DNA of 64,000 bases from Methylopila capsulata (GTDB lineage Bacteria; Pseudomonadota; Alphaproteobacteria; Rhizobiales; Methylopilaceae): assembly GCF_016907975.1 (NCBI RefSeq), contig NZ_JAFBCY010000001.1:992001-1056000 (forward strand). The letters are read 5' to 3'. A program made the position numbers and the translations under genes. This document shows, one piece after another, positions 1 through 8,664 of the stretch (the first letter of the stretch is position 1; each line of letters opens with the position of its first letter). Under the pieces are notes generated by a model. It saw only the letters and a list, made by a program, of their open reading frames with translations, had not been told where the DNA came from and searched no databases.

Positions 1-2
1 CC

Positions 3-545
3 CCGGTGAACCGCCGCGAGTACGGTCCGGGCCAGCACGGCCAGCGCCGCAAGGGCAAGCTCTCCGACTTCGGCGTGCAGCTGCGCGCCAAGCAGAAGCT
101 CAAGGGCTATTACGGCTCGATCTCCGAGAAGCAGTTCCGCCGCGTCTACGCGGAAGCGACCCGCCTCAAGGGCGACACCTCGGCGAACCTGATCGGCCTG
201 CTCGAGCGCCGTCTCGACGCGGTCGTCTACCGCGCCAAGTTCGTGCCGACCGTGTTCGCCGCGCGCCAGTTCGTGAACCACGGCCACGTCACCGTGAACG
301 GCCGCCGCGTCAACATCCCGTCCTACCTCGTGAAGGTCGGCGACGTGATCGAGGTCAAGCAGTCCTCCAAGCAGCTCGCCATCGTCATTGAGGCCGCCGC
401 CTCCGGCGAACGCGACGTGCCGGACTTCCTCGAAGTCGACCACGACAAGATGGTCGCCAAATTCATCCGCATCCCGGCCCTGACCGAGGTGCCCTACCCC
501 GTCCACATGGAGCCAAACCTGGTCGTCGAGTTCTACTCGCGCTGA
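3..545 (+). CDS. rpsD: 30S ribosomal protein S4 (5'-truncated by window edge)
   Basis: Primary 16S rRNA-binding protein of the small ribosomal subunit. The reading frame is open from base 3 (Pro-Val-Asn-Arg-Arg-Glu-Tyr) and gives 180 residues; S4 is normally about 205, so roughly 25 N-terminal residues lie outside the window. The GTG at base 6 is an internal Val codon, not the start. Visible family features are the conserved [11 protein letters not shown] segment and, around residues 65-125 of the visible part, the S4 RNA-binding domain with RLDAVVYR and [14 protein letters not shown]. The C-terminus ends VVEFYSR, as usual for S4. A strong terminator follows 30 bases after the stop. Confidence 0.98.
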   Translation, partial: PVNRREYGPGQHGQRRKGKLSDFGVQLRAKQKLKGYYGSISEKQFRRVYAEATRLKGDTSANLIGLLERRLDAVVYRAKFVPTVFAARQFVNHGHVTVNGRRVNIPSYLVKVGDVIEVKQSSKQLAIVIEAAASGERDVPDFLEVDHDKMVAKFIRIPALTEVPYPVHMEPNLVVEFYSR

Positions 546-575
546 TCGGGTCCCCTGCGGGCCGTTTGGAATGCG

Positions 576-606
576 AAAGGCCGCCCTTCGGGGCGGCCTT
601 TTTGTT
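576..606 (+). terminator. Rho-independent terminator of rpsD
   Basis: AAGGCCGCC and GGGCGGCCTT flank a short CTTC-type loop and are followed by TTTTTG. This is a classical GC stem with a T-tract, about 30 bases after the rpsD stop. It can also end transcription arriving from the minus-strand toxin gene. Confidence 0.9.
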
Positions 607-633
607 TTTGCTGGCGGTCCTCGTGGCAAGCGG

Positions 634-939
634 TCAGCCAGGCATGCCCGCCGGGTCACGGGCCGCGTGCCGAACGGCGACGACGATCACCTCGACGCCC
701 CGCACCTCGTAGAAGACCAGATAGGGATAAGGGACAACCACGATACGGCGTAGCCTGGGCCGGCTCGTGAGCTGGCCGCTATGCGGATGCTCGCGGAGCA
801 ATTCGACCACGGTTTGAATACGTGCCCGGACCGCTCGCGCGCCCTGCGGCGAACGCTCGGCGACGTTGGAGAGCACCTCGTCCAGCTCGCGCGCCGCAAT
901 CCGCGTGAAGCGGAGCCTCAGAGTTCGTGCTTCGCCCAA
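634..939 (-). CDS. RelE/ParE-family toxin of a type II toxin-antitoxin pair
   Basis: A 101-residue basic protein with the RelE/ParE fold signature. An N-terminal strand leads into helix AARELDEVLSNVAERSP, then ARIQTVVELLREHPHSG, then the strand pair RRIVVVPYPYLVFYEV and VEVIVVAVRHAARDP. The VPYPYLVFYEV and VRHAAR elements are typical of ParE-like proteins that poison gyrase or translation; which target applies cannot be read from sequence. It overlaps the upstream antitoxin gene by 22 bases on the same strand, the usual TA arrangement. Confidence 0.85.
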   Translation of the reverse strand: MGEARTLRLRFTRIAARELDEVLSNVAERSPQGARAVRARIQTVVELLREHPHSGQLTSRPRLRRIVVVPYPYLVFYEVRGVEVIVVAVRHAARDPAGMPG

Positions 940-1145
940 ATGGCCTGGATCTCGTGGTCAGACGAGAACTCGTCCCGCTCCGCCTCGGCGAGCGAGGCCG
1001 CAAGCGAGGTCGCCTCTTCAGCCGTCAGCAGATGCACCGGCTCGTCGTCGCCGGCGAGTCTAAGCAGGACGCGGGCGACGTCGTCCTGCGCCTCTGCAGG
1101 AAGAGCGCGCACGCGTTGAATTGCGCGGTCGAGAAGCTTGGTCAT
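918..1145 (-). CDS. Cognate antitoxin (small, acidic)
   Basis: A 75-residue acidic protein directly upstream of, and overlapping, the ParE-like toxin gene. The first half, with AIQRVRALPAEAQDDVARVLLRLAG, looks like the short dimerising helices of antitoxins that pair with ParE. The second half is rich in Glu and Ala and ends EFSSDHEIQAIWAKHEL, suited to wrapping the toxin. No obvious ribbon-helix-helix or HTH motif is visible, so the DNA-binding mode is unclear. The call rests mainly on size, charge, order and overlap. Confidence 0.72.
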   Translation of the reverse strand: MTKLLDRAIQRVRALPAEAQDDVARVLLRLAGDDEPVHLLTAEEATSLAASLAEAERDEFSSDHEIQAIWAKHEL

Positions 1146-1194
1146 AGCTTCAGTGTGACTCGAAGATGCGTTCGGGCAAAGCGGGGAGATCCCC

Positions 1195-2085
1195 TCACGC
1201 CACCGCCGGCTCGTTCCCCAGCCGCACCATCACGATCTCCGGCGGCACGCCGAAGCGTACGGGCAGGCCGCTCATGCCGATGCCGCCCGAGATGATCATG
1301 TGGCGCCCCTCCTCCACCACGTGGCCGTAGCGGAAGCGGCCGCGGTAGTCGCGGGGAATGAAGGGGTTCGGCACGCCCGGCACGTAGATCTGGCCGCCGT
1401 GTGTGTGGCCGGCGAGCGTGAGCGACACGCGCGCGGGCATCTCGTCGAAGATGTCCGGCTCGTGCACCAGCATCACCATCGGGTCCTTGGTGCGGATCTG
1501 CGCCAGCGTCGCCGGCAGGTCGTCCTCGCCCATGCGGCGGCGGCGGTCGAACAGGTGGGCGAGCTGGTCGCCGAGGCCGCCGAGCCAGAAGCGCCGGCCG
1601 CGGTGCTCGATCAGTTCGGCCTCGTTCTCCATGATGCGGATGCGCGCGCCGTCGAGCGCGCCGCGGATCGTGTCCGCGTTGTGCCACCAGTCGTGGTTGC
1701 CGAGGATGGTGTAGAGCCCGAGCGGCGCCGACAGGTCGGCGTAGGCGGCCGCCCATTCGTTCGGCGGCACGCGGGCGGAGACGAAGCGGTAGGTCGCCTC
1801 GTGGTCGCCGAGATGCACGATCAGGTCGGGCTTCAGCGCGTTGACCGTCTCGACGATGCGCTTCACCCGCGACATCGGCACGAAGGGCTCGCAGACGTGG
1901 ACGTCGGCGATGACCGCGATCGAGAGCGGCAGGTCCTCGGGCCAGCCCGGCGGCGTCAGCCGGTACTCGGTGACGTTGAGCATCAGCCCGGGCTCGATCA
2001 ACCCGGCATAGGCCCCGCCCGAAGCCGCCACGAAAAAGCCGGCGCCGGCGGAGGCGAGCAGCGCGCGGCGGGTGATCAGCGGCAT
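1195..2085 (-). CDS. Metallophosphoesterase (YkuE/YaeI-like), Tat-exported
   Basis: A 296-residue calcineurin-like phosphoesterase. The N-terminus ITRRALLASAGAGFFVAASGG has a twin-arginine pair and a hydrophobic stretch, pointing to Tat export or membrane anchoring. The di-metal motifs appear in order: IADVHV (residues about 59-64), HLGDHE, LGNHDWW and a C-terminal AGHTHGGQIYVP. The order and the GHTHGGQ ending match the YkuE/YaeI group of membrane-associated phosphodiesterases; the substrate is not deducible, and UDP-diacylglucosamine-type hydrolases are relatives. It is followed by the TA pair on the same strand after about 50 bases, probably by chance. Confidence 0.85.
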   Translation of the reverse strand: MPLITRRALLASAGAGFFVAASGGAYAGLIEPGLMLNVTEYRLTPPGWPEDLPLSIAVIADVHVCEPFVPMSRVKRIVETVNALKPDLIVHLGDHEATYRFVSARVPPNEWAAAYADLSAPLGLYTILGNHDWWHNADTIRGALDGARIRIMENEAELIEHRGRRFWLGGLGDQLAHLFDRRRRMGEDDLPATLAQIRTKDPMVMLVHEPDIFDEMPARVSLTLAGHTHGGQIYVPGVPNPFIPRDYRGRFRYGHVVEEGRHMIISGGIGMSGLPVRFGVPPEIVMVRLGNEPAVA

Positions 2086-2229
2086 AGGCGGCCCAGGGCT
2101 CGAGCGACGACGCGAGATGCGGCGCCGCCGGACATCTGCCGCGGGATCGCGGCGGCGTCGAGGCGCGCCGCGATCAAAAGCTCAAGAGGCTTAAAAGGCG
2201 GTTCGAGCGCGCGATGAAAACCGCGCGAA

Positions 2230-2251
2230 GCGAATGCCAATTGGCCTTCGC
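2230..2251. repeat. 22-bp inverted repeat, one mismatched pair
   Basis: GCGAAT-GCCAATTGGC-CTTCGC is self-complementary over 22 bases except for one T/C pair, centred on CAATTG. It has no T-tract. It could be an operator for the metallophosphoesterase gene or part of a REP-like element. Confidence 0.55.
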
Positions 2252-2342
2252 TGACGCGACGAACCACGACGTCATTCCGCGCGAAGTCCCGGAAATCCAT
2301 CGCCCCGCCGGCTCAGAACCCTCTCAAACGGCGGGCTTATGG

Positions 2343-2364
2343 GCCCCGGGACGGAGCCCGGGGC
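2343..2364. repeat. GC-rich hairpin downstream of grxD
   Basis: GCCCCGGG and CCCGGGGC form a perfect 8-bp stem around ACGGAG, 56 bases beyond the grxD stop. There is no T-run on either strand, so it is either a transcript-stabilising hairpin or REP-like element, or a poor terminator. Confidence 0.55.
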
Positions 2365-2420
2365 GACGGCGGAGCGTGGCGCCGGTACCCCAAAAGCCTC
2401 CAACGGAAGCTCGCTCCGCC

Positions 2421-2753
<333 letters not shown>

Positions 2754-2786
2754 GATGTCTTTCGCCTTTTCGAATGTGAAAACGGG

Positions 2787-3026
2787 TCAGGCCTGCGGCG
2801 GGGCGCTGGTCTGCAGCGCGAGCGCGTGCAGCGCGCCGCCCATCTGCCCTTTCAGCGCCTGATACACGATCTGGTGCTGCTGGACGCGGCTCTTGCCGCG
2901 GAAGGATTCGGAGACGACGACCGCCGCGTAATGATCGCCGTCGCCGGCGAGGTCGCGGATGGTCACCGTCGCGTCTGGCAGGGCGTCGCGGATCAGCTCT
3001 TCGATCTCGCGGGCGTCCATCGGCAT
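2787..3026 (-). CDS. bolA: BolA-family protein
   Basis: A 79-residue BolA/IbaG-like protein. The family core VSESFRGKSRVQQHQIVYQAL is present, with the conserved His that contributes a cluster ligand in Grx-BolA complexes, followed by the short helix GQMGGALHALAL. It sits between purL (14-base gap) and grxD. The purL-bolA-grxD order is common in Hyphomicrobiales and suggests one transcript. The start is the first ATG, though a second Met follows two codons later. Confidence 0.92.
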   Translation of the reverse strand: MPMDAREIEELIRDALPDATVTIRDLAGDGDHYAAVVVSESFRGKSRVQQHQIVYQALKGQMGGALHALALQTSAPPQA

Positions 3027-3040
3027 CGGCTCTGTCTCCG

Positions 3041-5272
3041 TCAGGCGTCGGGGGCGGCGTCCGCCGCCGTACCCGCCATGAAGCGCGGGAACCAGCCTTC
3101 GTGGGCCTCGCGCAGTTCGTTCAGAAGGATGGGGGCTTCGCGGCCCGGAATCAATCGGTCGCCGCCCGTCAGGCCGATCCGCGTCGCCGTGACGCCGGCT
3201 TCGCTCGCAGCGGAGATGACGAGACCCGCCTTGGATTCGTCGACCGTCACCACGTAGCGGGCCTGATCCTCGCCGAAGAACCAGGCGTGGGGCGCCGCAT
3301 TCGCCGGGGCGTCGTCGAGCGACGCGCCGATTCGGCCGGCCAGCGCCATCTCGGCGACGCTGAGCAGCAGCCCGCCGTCGGAGACGTCATGGACCGCAGT
3401 CGCGGCGCCGCTCAGGATCAGGCTGCGCACGAAGTCGCCGTTGCGGAGCTCCGCCGCGAGATCGACCGGCGGCGGCGCGCCTTCCTCGCGTCCCGCGACC
3501 AGCCAGAGCCAGCACGATCGGCCGAGCCAGCCGATGCCGTCGCCGATCAGCAGGATGGCCTCGCCCTCGCGCTTGAAGGCGATGGTGGCGCTCTTCGAGA
3601 TGTCGTCGAGCACGCCGACCGCACCGATGGTCGGCGTCGGCAGGATCGCGCGGCCTTGGGTCTCGTTGTAGAGCGAGACGTTGCCGGACACGACCGGGAA
3701 GTCGAGCGCCCGGCAGGCCTCGCCGATGCCTTTGATGCAGCCCACGAGCTGGCCCATGATCTCGGGCTTCTCGGGGTTGCCGAAGTTGAGGTTGTCGGTG
3801 ACGGCGAGCGGGCGGGCGCCGACGGCGGTCAGGTTGCGCCAGGCTTCCGCCACCGCCTGCTTGCCGCCCTCGAACGGGTCGGCCTCGCAGTAGCGCGGCG
3901 TCACGTCGGCGGTCATGGCGAGGCCCTTGGGGCCGCCGTTGACGCGGATCACGGCCGAGTCGCCGCCGGGCTTCTGCACGGTGTCGCCGAGGATGATGTG
4001 GTCGTACTGCTCCCACACCCAGCGGCGGGAGGAGAGCTCAGCGGAGCCGATCAGCGTCAGCAGCGCCTCGCGCGTCCCGACTTTCGCATCGACGTTGGCG
4101 GCGGCGACAGCCTGCGCCTTCGGCGTCTCGACCCAGGGGCGGTCGTACTCCGGCGCCTCGTCGCCAAGCTCCTTGATCGGAAGGTCGGCCTTCAGCTCGC
4201 CGTTGAGGTAGACCTTGAAGCGCAGGTCGTCCGTCGTGTGGCCGACCACCGCGAAATCGAGCCCCCACTTCACGAAGATCGCGCGTGCCACGTCCTCCTT
4301 CTCGGGGTGCAGCACCATGAGCATGCGCTCCTGGCTCTCCGAGAGCATCATCTCGTAGGCCGTCATGCCGTCTTCGCGCACCGGCACGTTCTCGAGGTCG
4401 AGCCGGATGCCGAGGTCGCCCTTGGCGCCCATCTCGACCGCCGAGCAGGTGAGGCCCGCGGCGCCCATGTCCTGGATGGCGACGACGGAGCCGGACGCCA
4501 TCAGCTCAAGGCACGCCTCCAGCAGCAGCTTTTCGGCGAAGGGATCGCCCACCTGCACGGTCGGCCGCTTCTCCTCCGACCCTTCGTCGAACTCGGCGGA
4601 GGCCATGGTCGCGCCGTGAATGCCGTCGCGCCCTGTCTTGGAGCCGAGATAGACCACGGGCAGGCCGACGCCGCTCGCCTTGGCGTAGAAGATCGCGTCG
4701 GCCTTCGCGAGGCCGACCGCCATGGCGTTGACGAGGATGTTGCCGTCGTAGCGGGTGTGGAAACCCACGAGGCCGCCGACGGTCGGCACGCCGAAGGAGT
4801 TGCCGTAACCGCCGACGCCAGCGACGACGCCCGACACGAGATGGCGCGTGCGCGGATGCTCCGGCGCGCCGAAGCGCAGCGCGTTCAGCGCCGCGACAGG
4901 CCGCGCGCCCATGGTGAAGACGTCGCGCAGGATGCCGCCGACGCCGGTCGCAGCCCCCTGATAGGGCTCGATGAAGCTGGGGTGGTTGTGGCTCTCCATC
5001 TTGAAGACGACCGCGTCGCCGTCGCCGATGTCGACCACGCCGGCGTTCTCGCCGGGGCCCTGGATGACATGAGGGCCGTCGATCGGCAGCGTCTTCAGCC
5101 AGAGCTTCGACGACTTGTAGGAGCAGTGCTCGTTCCACATCGCCGAGAAGATCCCGAGCTCCGTGAAGCTCGGCTCGCGGCCGATGAGGGACAGGATGCG
5201 CTCGTACTCGTCGGGCTTGAGGCCGTGGGCGGCGACAAGGTCGGGCGTGATGGCGGGCTCGTGTGCGGTCAT
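3041..5272 (-). CDS. purL: Phosphoribosylformylglycinamidine synthase, large subunit PurL
   Basis: Catalyses the ATP-dependent FGAR to FGAM step of de novo purine synthesis. At 743 residues it is the small PurL type, which lacks the PurS-like N-terminal and glutaminase C-terminal domains and so needs PurS and PurQ, both encoded at 8-9.5 kb. The family segments [16 protein letters not shown] near residue 40 and [20 protein letters not shown] near residue 90 are intact. Two tandem AIR-synthase-like ATP-binding halves follow, the second with [15 protein letters not shown] and HDVSDGGLL. It heads a purL-bolA-grxD string and is divergent from the Uma2 gene, with 95 bases between. Confidence 0.97.
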   Translation of the reverse strand: MTAHEPAITPDLVAAHGLKPDEYERILSLIGREPSFTELGIFSAMWNEHCSYKSSKLWLKTLPIDGPHVIQGPGENAGVVDIGDGDAVVFKMESHNHPSFIEPYQGAATGVGGILRDVFTMGARPVAALNALRFGAPEHPRTRHLVSGVVAGVGGYGNSFGVPTVGGLVGFHTRYDGNILVNAMAVGLAKADAIFYAKASGVGLPVVYLGSKTGRDGIHGATMASAEFDEGSEEKRPTVQVGDPFAEKLLLEACLELMASGSVVAIQDMGAAGLTCSAVEMGAKGDLGIRLDLENVPVREDGMTAYEMMLSESQERMLMVLHPEKEDVARAIFVKWGLDFAVVGHTTDDLRFKVYLNGELKADLPIKELGDEAPEYDRPWVETPKAQAVAAANVDAKVGTREALLTLIGSAELSSRRWVWEQYDHIILGDTVQKPGGDSAVIRVNGGPKGLAMTADVTPRYCEADPFEGGKQAVAEAWRNLTAVGARPLAVTDNLNFGNPEKPEIMGQLVGCIKGIGEACRALDFPVVSGNVSLYNETQGRAILPTPTIGAVGVLDDISKSATIAFKREGEAILLIGDGIGWLGRSCWLWLVAGREEGAPPPVDLAAELRNGDFVRSLILSGAATAVHDVSDGGLLLSVAEMALAGRIGASLDDAPANAAPHAWFFGEDQARYVVTVDESKAGLVISAASEAGVTATRIGLTGGDRLIPGREAPILLNELREAHEGWFPRFMAGTAADAAPDA

Positions 5273-5367
5273 CGATCTCGCGGGCGCGGACGTTTCGGAG
5301 GAGGCCGGGCCTTGCTACGCCAATGCGGCGCGGCATGCTAGAGTGCGGCGCTGATCCGAGGCCGCCG

Positions 5368-5955
5368 ATGAGTTACCCACTGGTTAAACCGCGCCGCCTC
5401 ACGGTGGCTGAGTTTCGCGAGATCGAACTCAACGCTCCTGAGGAGGAGCGTTGGGAGCTGCTTGATGGTTACATCGTGAAGTCGATGGCCGGCGGCACCA
5501 AGATCCACAATCTTATCGTCTTCAATATCCAGTCGGCCCTGATGAACGCCCTCAGGCGCAAAGGGTCGCCGTGCCGGGCCTTCTCCGAGAACGTCCGCCT
5601 CGACATCGATCCCTCTCTCGCGTCGACCCTTCCCGATGTCGTGGTCAGTTGCTCGCCTTGGGCGGGAAGTCCGACCTCGATCTCCGACGCCGCCGCGATC
5701 GTCGAGGTCCTTTCGCCTTCAACCGCGTTCGTGGATCTCGGAGCGAAGCTTGACGCGTATCTCACCTTGGACTCACTGCGAACCTGTCTGTTCGTGGAGC
5801 AGAAAAAGCGCGCCGTCATCGTTCACCGGAAAACGAATGACGGTTGGCTGCGACAGGATCTCTCCTCGCCCACGGACCGCGTGGCGTTCGACGGGCTCGA
5901 CGTGTCCATGACGCTTGCTGAGATCTACGAGGACGTTACCTTCGACGCGGCCTGA
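5368..5955 (+). CDS. Uma2-family PD-(D/E)XK nuclease-like protein
   Basis: A 195-residue protein of the Uma2 (DUF820) family, which has a restriction-endonuclease fold. Visible hallmarks are LTVAEFREIE and ERWELLDGYIVKSMAGG at the N-terminus, TLPDVVVSC (likely metal Asp) and AAIVEVLSPSTAF followed by an acidic/basic stretch. I chose the ATG before Ser-Tyr-Pro-Leu because family homology begins there; the frame is open 105 bases further upstream but reads as non-homologous Arg-rich sequence. Cellular role unknown; such genes are often found as isolated, mobile singletons. It is one of two plus-strand genes interrupting the minus-strand purine block. Confidence 0.85.
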   Translation: MSYPLVKPRRLTVAEFREIELNAPEEERWELLDGYIVKSMAGGTKIHNLIVFNIQSALMNALRRKGSPCRAFSENVRLDIDPSLASTLPDVVVSCSPWAGSPTSISDAAAIVEVLSPSTAFVDLGAKLDAYLTLDSLRTCLFVEQKKRAVIVHRKTNDGWLRQDLSSPTDRVAFDGLDVSMTLAEIYEDVTFDAA

Positions 5956-6018
5956 CCTGCGGGACCGCCCGCCGGCGCATGCCGCCCCTGCGCGAAGCCT
6001 GCGGCGCGCGGCGCGCGC

Positions 6019-7158
6019 ATGCGGTATACCGTCCGCGTGATGCGGTCCCTCCCCTTGATTTCCGCCTGGCGCCCGCCGGTCCAATGGGCCGCGACGCTCG
6101 CGTTGTCCGCCGCGATCGTGGTGGCGCTCGAAGTCCTGGGCCTGCCAGCCGCGCTGCTGCTCGGCCCGATGGTGGCCGGCATCGTCATCGCGGGGCTCGG
6201 CGGCGCGCTCAGCGTGCCGCGCAGCCCGTTCCATCTGGCGCAGGCGCTGGTCGGGCTGATGATCGCCCGCAGCATCCCCGCGAGCTTTCTCGCCGAGATC
6301 GCCAAGGACTGGCCGATCTTCATCGGCGGCATCGTCTCGACCACCATCGCAAGCAACGCGCTCGGCTATCTGCTCGCGCGCCGGCAGGTGCTGCCGGGCA
6401 CGACCGCGATCTGGGGCTCCTCCCCCGGCGCGGCCTCCGCGATGACCTTCCTCGCGGAAGCCTATGGCGCGGACGTGCGTCTGGTCGCGGTCATGCAGTA
6501 CCTGCGGGTCGTCCTCGTCGCCGTTTCCGCCTCGATCGTCGCGCTGATCTGGGTCTCGCCGGACCGCGGCGCCGCAAGCGTCGACTGGTTCCCGCCGGTG
6601 GACTGGCCGAGCCTCGCCGCCACCCTCGCGCTGGCCGCGGCGGGCGCCTGGGCCGGCCGGCGTTCCCGGCTGCCGGCCGGGCAACTGCTGCTGCCGCTCG
6701 CGCTCGGCGTGCTGCTGCACGATTTCGGGCTTCTGAAGATCGAGCTCCCGCCGTGGCTGCTGGCGGCGAGCTACGCACTCGTCGGCTGGAGCATCGGCCT
6801 GCGCTTCACCCGGCCGATCATCCTGCACGCGGCGCGGGCGCTGCCGATCCTCGCGCTCTCGGTGCTGACGCTGATCGCGCTCTGCGGCGCCTTCGCCGCG
6901 GCGCTGGTGCACTTCGCAGGCCTCGACCCGCTGACCGCCTTCCTCGCCACCAGTCCCGGCGGCGCCGACTCGGTCGCGATCATCGCGGCGTCGAGCGACG
7001 TCGACCTGCAGTTCGTGATGACCATGCAGACGGCGCGACTGGTGATCGTGCTGCTCACCGGGCCGAGCGTGGCGCGGTTCATCGCCCGGCGGGCCGAGCG
7101 TGGCGCGGTTCATCGCCCGGCGGATCGAGCGCCGAAGGGCGGCCGAGACGCCGCCTAG
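6019..7158 (+). CDS. AbrB-family integral membrane protein (AbrB duplication type), altered C-terminus
   Basis: A 379-residue polytopic membrane protein of the AbrB/ammonia-monooxygenase-like family, unrelated to the Bacillus AbrB regulator. It shows an internal duplication: two halves each carry a LPAALLLGPMVAGI or LPAGQLLLPLALGVLL-type helix followed by a Gly-rich segment (WGSSPGAASAMTFLAEAYGADVRLVAVMQYLR and TSPGGADSVAIIAASSDVDLQFVMTMQTARL), with about nine or ten hydrophobic helices. Function is unproven; transport or regulation has been suggested for relatives. ATG 6040 is an equally plausible start. Near the 3' end an exact 31-bp tandem duplication shifts the frame, so the last residues are not the ancestral tail. 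Confidence 0.8.
   Translation: MRYTVRVMRSLPLISAWRPPVQWAATLALSAAIVVALEVLGLPAALLLGPMVAGIVIAGLGGALSVPRSPFHLAQALVGLMIARSIPASFLAEIAKDWPIFIGGIVSTTIASNALGYLLARRQVLPGTTAIWGSSPGAASAMTFLAEAYGADVRLVAVMQYLRVVLVAVSASIVALIWVSPDRGAASVDWFPPVDWPSLAATLALAAAGAWAGRRSRLPAGQLLLPLALGVLLHDFGLLKIELPPWLLAASYALVGWSIGLRFTRPIILHAARALPILALSVLTLIALCGAFAAALVHFAGLDPLTAFLATSPGGADSVAIIAASSDVDLQFVMTMQTARLVIVLLTGPSVARFIARRAERGAVHRPADRAPKGGRDAA
7060..7121. repeat. Exact 31-bp tandem duplication inside the AbrB-family gene
   Basis: Bases 7060-7090 are repeated without change as 7091-7121. Because 31 is not a multiple of three, the second copy is read in another frame. Without it the protein would continue from FIARR into IERRRAAETPPSP and stop at 7163-7165, overlapping the convergent DUF72 gene by 11 bases. 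Confidence 0.95.
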
Positions 7159-7955
7159 CCCTTGAGGCGCCCGATCATCGCCTGCGCGGCCGCCGGGTTG
7201 CGCACCTTCGCGCCCGAGATGAAGAAGGCGAAGACCTCGCGCGGCGTCTTCGGGGCAGGCGCGGCGGAAAGCGCCGGCAGGTCCTTCGGCGTCTCGCCCC
7301 TGGCGTAGGCCGCAAGCCGCTTCGCCCAGGCGTCGAGCTCGTCCTCGGCGTAGCCGGTCTCGATCTCCTCCTGCGCGCGCTCCAGCCTGAGGTAGACGAA
7401 GTCCGCGGTCGGGTCGGCGATCATCGGATGGTCGGGGTCGTCGAGGATGACCTGCGCGACCTTCGCGTCCCGCAGCATCTCCACGAACCGCGGGTCGGCG
7501 AAGCTCTCGTGCCGCGCCTCGATGACGTGGCGCAGCGCCACGCCGTTGCGCTTCGCCGGCAGCAGCTTGAGGAAGCCCGCGAGATCGTCCGGATCGAACC
7601 GCTTGGTCGCCGCGAGCTGCCACAGGATCGGGCCGAGCTTGGGGCCGAGCTCCGTCACGCCGCTGTCGAGGAAGCGCGTCACCGACTCGGCGCCCTCGCT
7701 GAGCACCTTGCGGTTGGTGGCGAAGCGCGGACCCTTCACGGAGAACAGGAAGCCCTCCGGCGTCTCCGACGCCCATTTCCGGAAGCTCTCCGGCTTCTGG
7801 GAGCCGTAGAACGTCGCGTTGATCTCGATCGCGGTGAGGCGTTCGGCGGCGTAGGCCAGCTCGCGCTTCTGCGTCAGGTCGTCGGGGTAGAACGTCCCGC
7901 GCCACGGCTCGAAGGTCCAGCCGCCGATCCCGACCCGGATCGCCCCGGCCGCCAT
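7155..7955 (-). CDS. DUF72 domain-containing protein
   Basis: A 266-residue member of the DUF72 (YecE-like) family, which adopts a TIM-barrel-like fold; its biochemical role is not established. Recognisable blocks are IRVGIGGWTFEPWRGTFYP, TAIEINATFYGSQKPESFRKWASETPEGFLFSVKGPR, LGPILWQLA and VFAFFISGAKVRNPAAAQAM. The ATG shares one base with the purQ stop (TGATG), so it is probably translated with purQ. Its stop interlocks with the stop of the convergent AbrB-family gene at a CTAG. Confidence 0.9.
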   Translation of the reverse strand: MAAGAIRVGIGGWTFEPWRGTFYPDDLTQKRELAYAAERLTAIEINATFYGSQKPESFRKWASETPEGFLFSVKGPRFATNRKVLSEGAESVTRFLDSGVTELGPKLGPILWQLAATKRFDPDDLAGFLKLLPAKRNGVALRHVIEARHESFADPRFVEMLRDAKVAQVILDDPDHPMIADPTADFVYLRLERAQEEIETGYAEDELDAWAKRLAAYARGETPKDLPALSAAPAPKTPREVFAFFISGAKVRNPAAAQAMIGRLKG

Positions 7956-8644
7956 CACGCGGCCTTCGCGAGCCCTGCGAACAGCACGAGGCCGTCCGTC
8001 CCGCCGACCGCGCCGTCGATCAGGTTCTCGGGATGCGGCATCATGCCGAGCACGTTCAGCTTCTCGGAGTAGACCCCGGCGATGTCGTTGATCGAGCCGT
8101 TGGCGTTGGCGAGGCCCCCGACGTTGCCGGCCGCGTCGCAGTAGCGGAACGCCACCCGGCCGTCGCCTTCGAGTCGCTCGATGGTCTCGGGGTCGGCGAA
8201 GTAGTTGCCCTCGCCGTGGGCGCAGGCGACCTCGATCACCTGGCCGGGCTGGTACCCGCTCGTGAACCGGGTGTCGACGCGCTCGACCTTGAGGTGCTGC
8301 GTCTTGCAGATGAAGCGCAGGTTCTTGTTGCGGGTGAGGATGCCCGGAAGCAGGCCGCTCTCGACCAGGATCTGGAAGCCGTTGCAGATGCCGAGCACCA
8401 GCCCGCCGCGGGCGGCATGCGCCCGCACCGCGTCCATGATCGGCGCCCGCGCCGCGATCGCGCCGCAACGCAGGTAGTCGCCGTAGGAGAAGCCGCCCGG
8501 CAGCACCACGAGGTCCGTGCCCGCCGGCAGGTCGGTGTCGGCGTGCCACACCATGGCGGGCGCCGAGCCGGTCCCGGCCCGCAACGCCGCTGCAACGTCG
8601 CGCTCGCGGTTGGACCCGGGAAAGACGATGACGGCGGCGTTCAT
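7955..8644 (-). CDS. purQ: Phosphoribosylformylglycinamidine synthase glutaminase subunit PurQ
   Basis: A 229-residue class I glutamine amidotransferase that supplies ammonia to PurL. It starts [14 protein letters not shown], the PurQ signature. The nucleophile Cys lies in [16 protein letters not shown] and the catalytic His-Glu pair in MPHPENLID near the C-terminus. Ordering is purC, secreted protein, purS, secreted protein, purQ, DUF72 on the minus strand, with only 20 bases between the second secreted-protein gene and purQ. Confidence 0.97.
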   Translation of the reverse strand: MNAAVIVFPGSNRERDVAAALRAGTGSAPAMVWHADTDLPAGTDLVVLPGGFSYGDYLRCGAIAARAPIMDAVRAHAARGGLVLGICNGFQILVESGLLPGILTRNKNLRFICKTQHLKVERVDTRFTSGYQPGQVIEVACAHGEGNYFADPETIERLEGDGRVAFRYCDAAGNVGGLANANGSINDIAGVYSEKLNVLGMMPHPENLIDGAVGGTDGLVLFAGLAKAA

Positions 8645-8664
8645 GGCTCTCGGTCCTCGAAGCG

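Larger units (their letters stand above)
2086..2420. other. 335-bp intergenic stretch with several inverted repeats
   Basis: No convincing gene is present. It lies between the 3' end of grxD and the 5' end of the metallophosphoesterase, both on the minus strand. It holds two strong inverted repeats (annotated separately) and a stretch at about 2268-2300 resembling the GTCATTCCG...CCCGGAA palindromic repeats often scattered between rhizobial genes. The promoter of the metallophosphoesterase gene must lie here, but I see no confident box. Confidence 0.6.

Noticed and set aside
571-753. Short ORF just after rpsD
   Set aside because: It lies over the rpsD terminator and opposite the toxin gene; no motif.
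3101-5341. Long open frame on the plus strand opposite purL
   Set aside because: Composition is Arg/Asp/His-rich shadow of a GC-rich gene with no family motif; purL on the other strand is certain.
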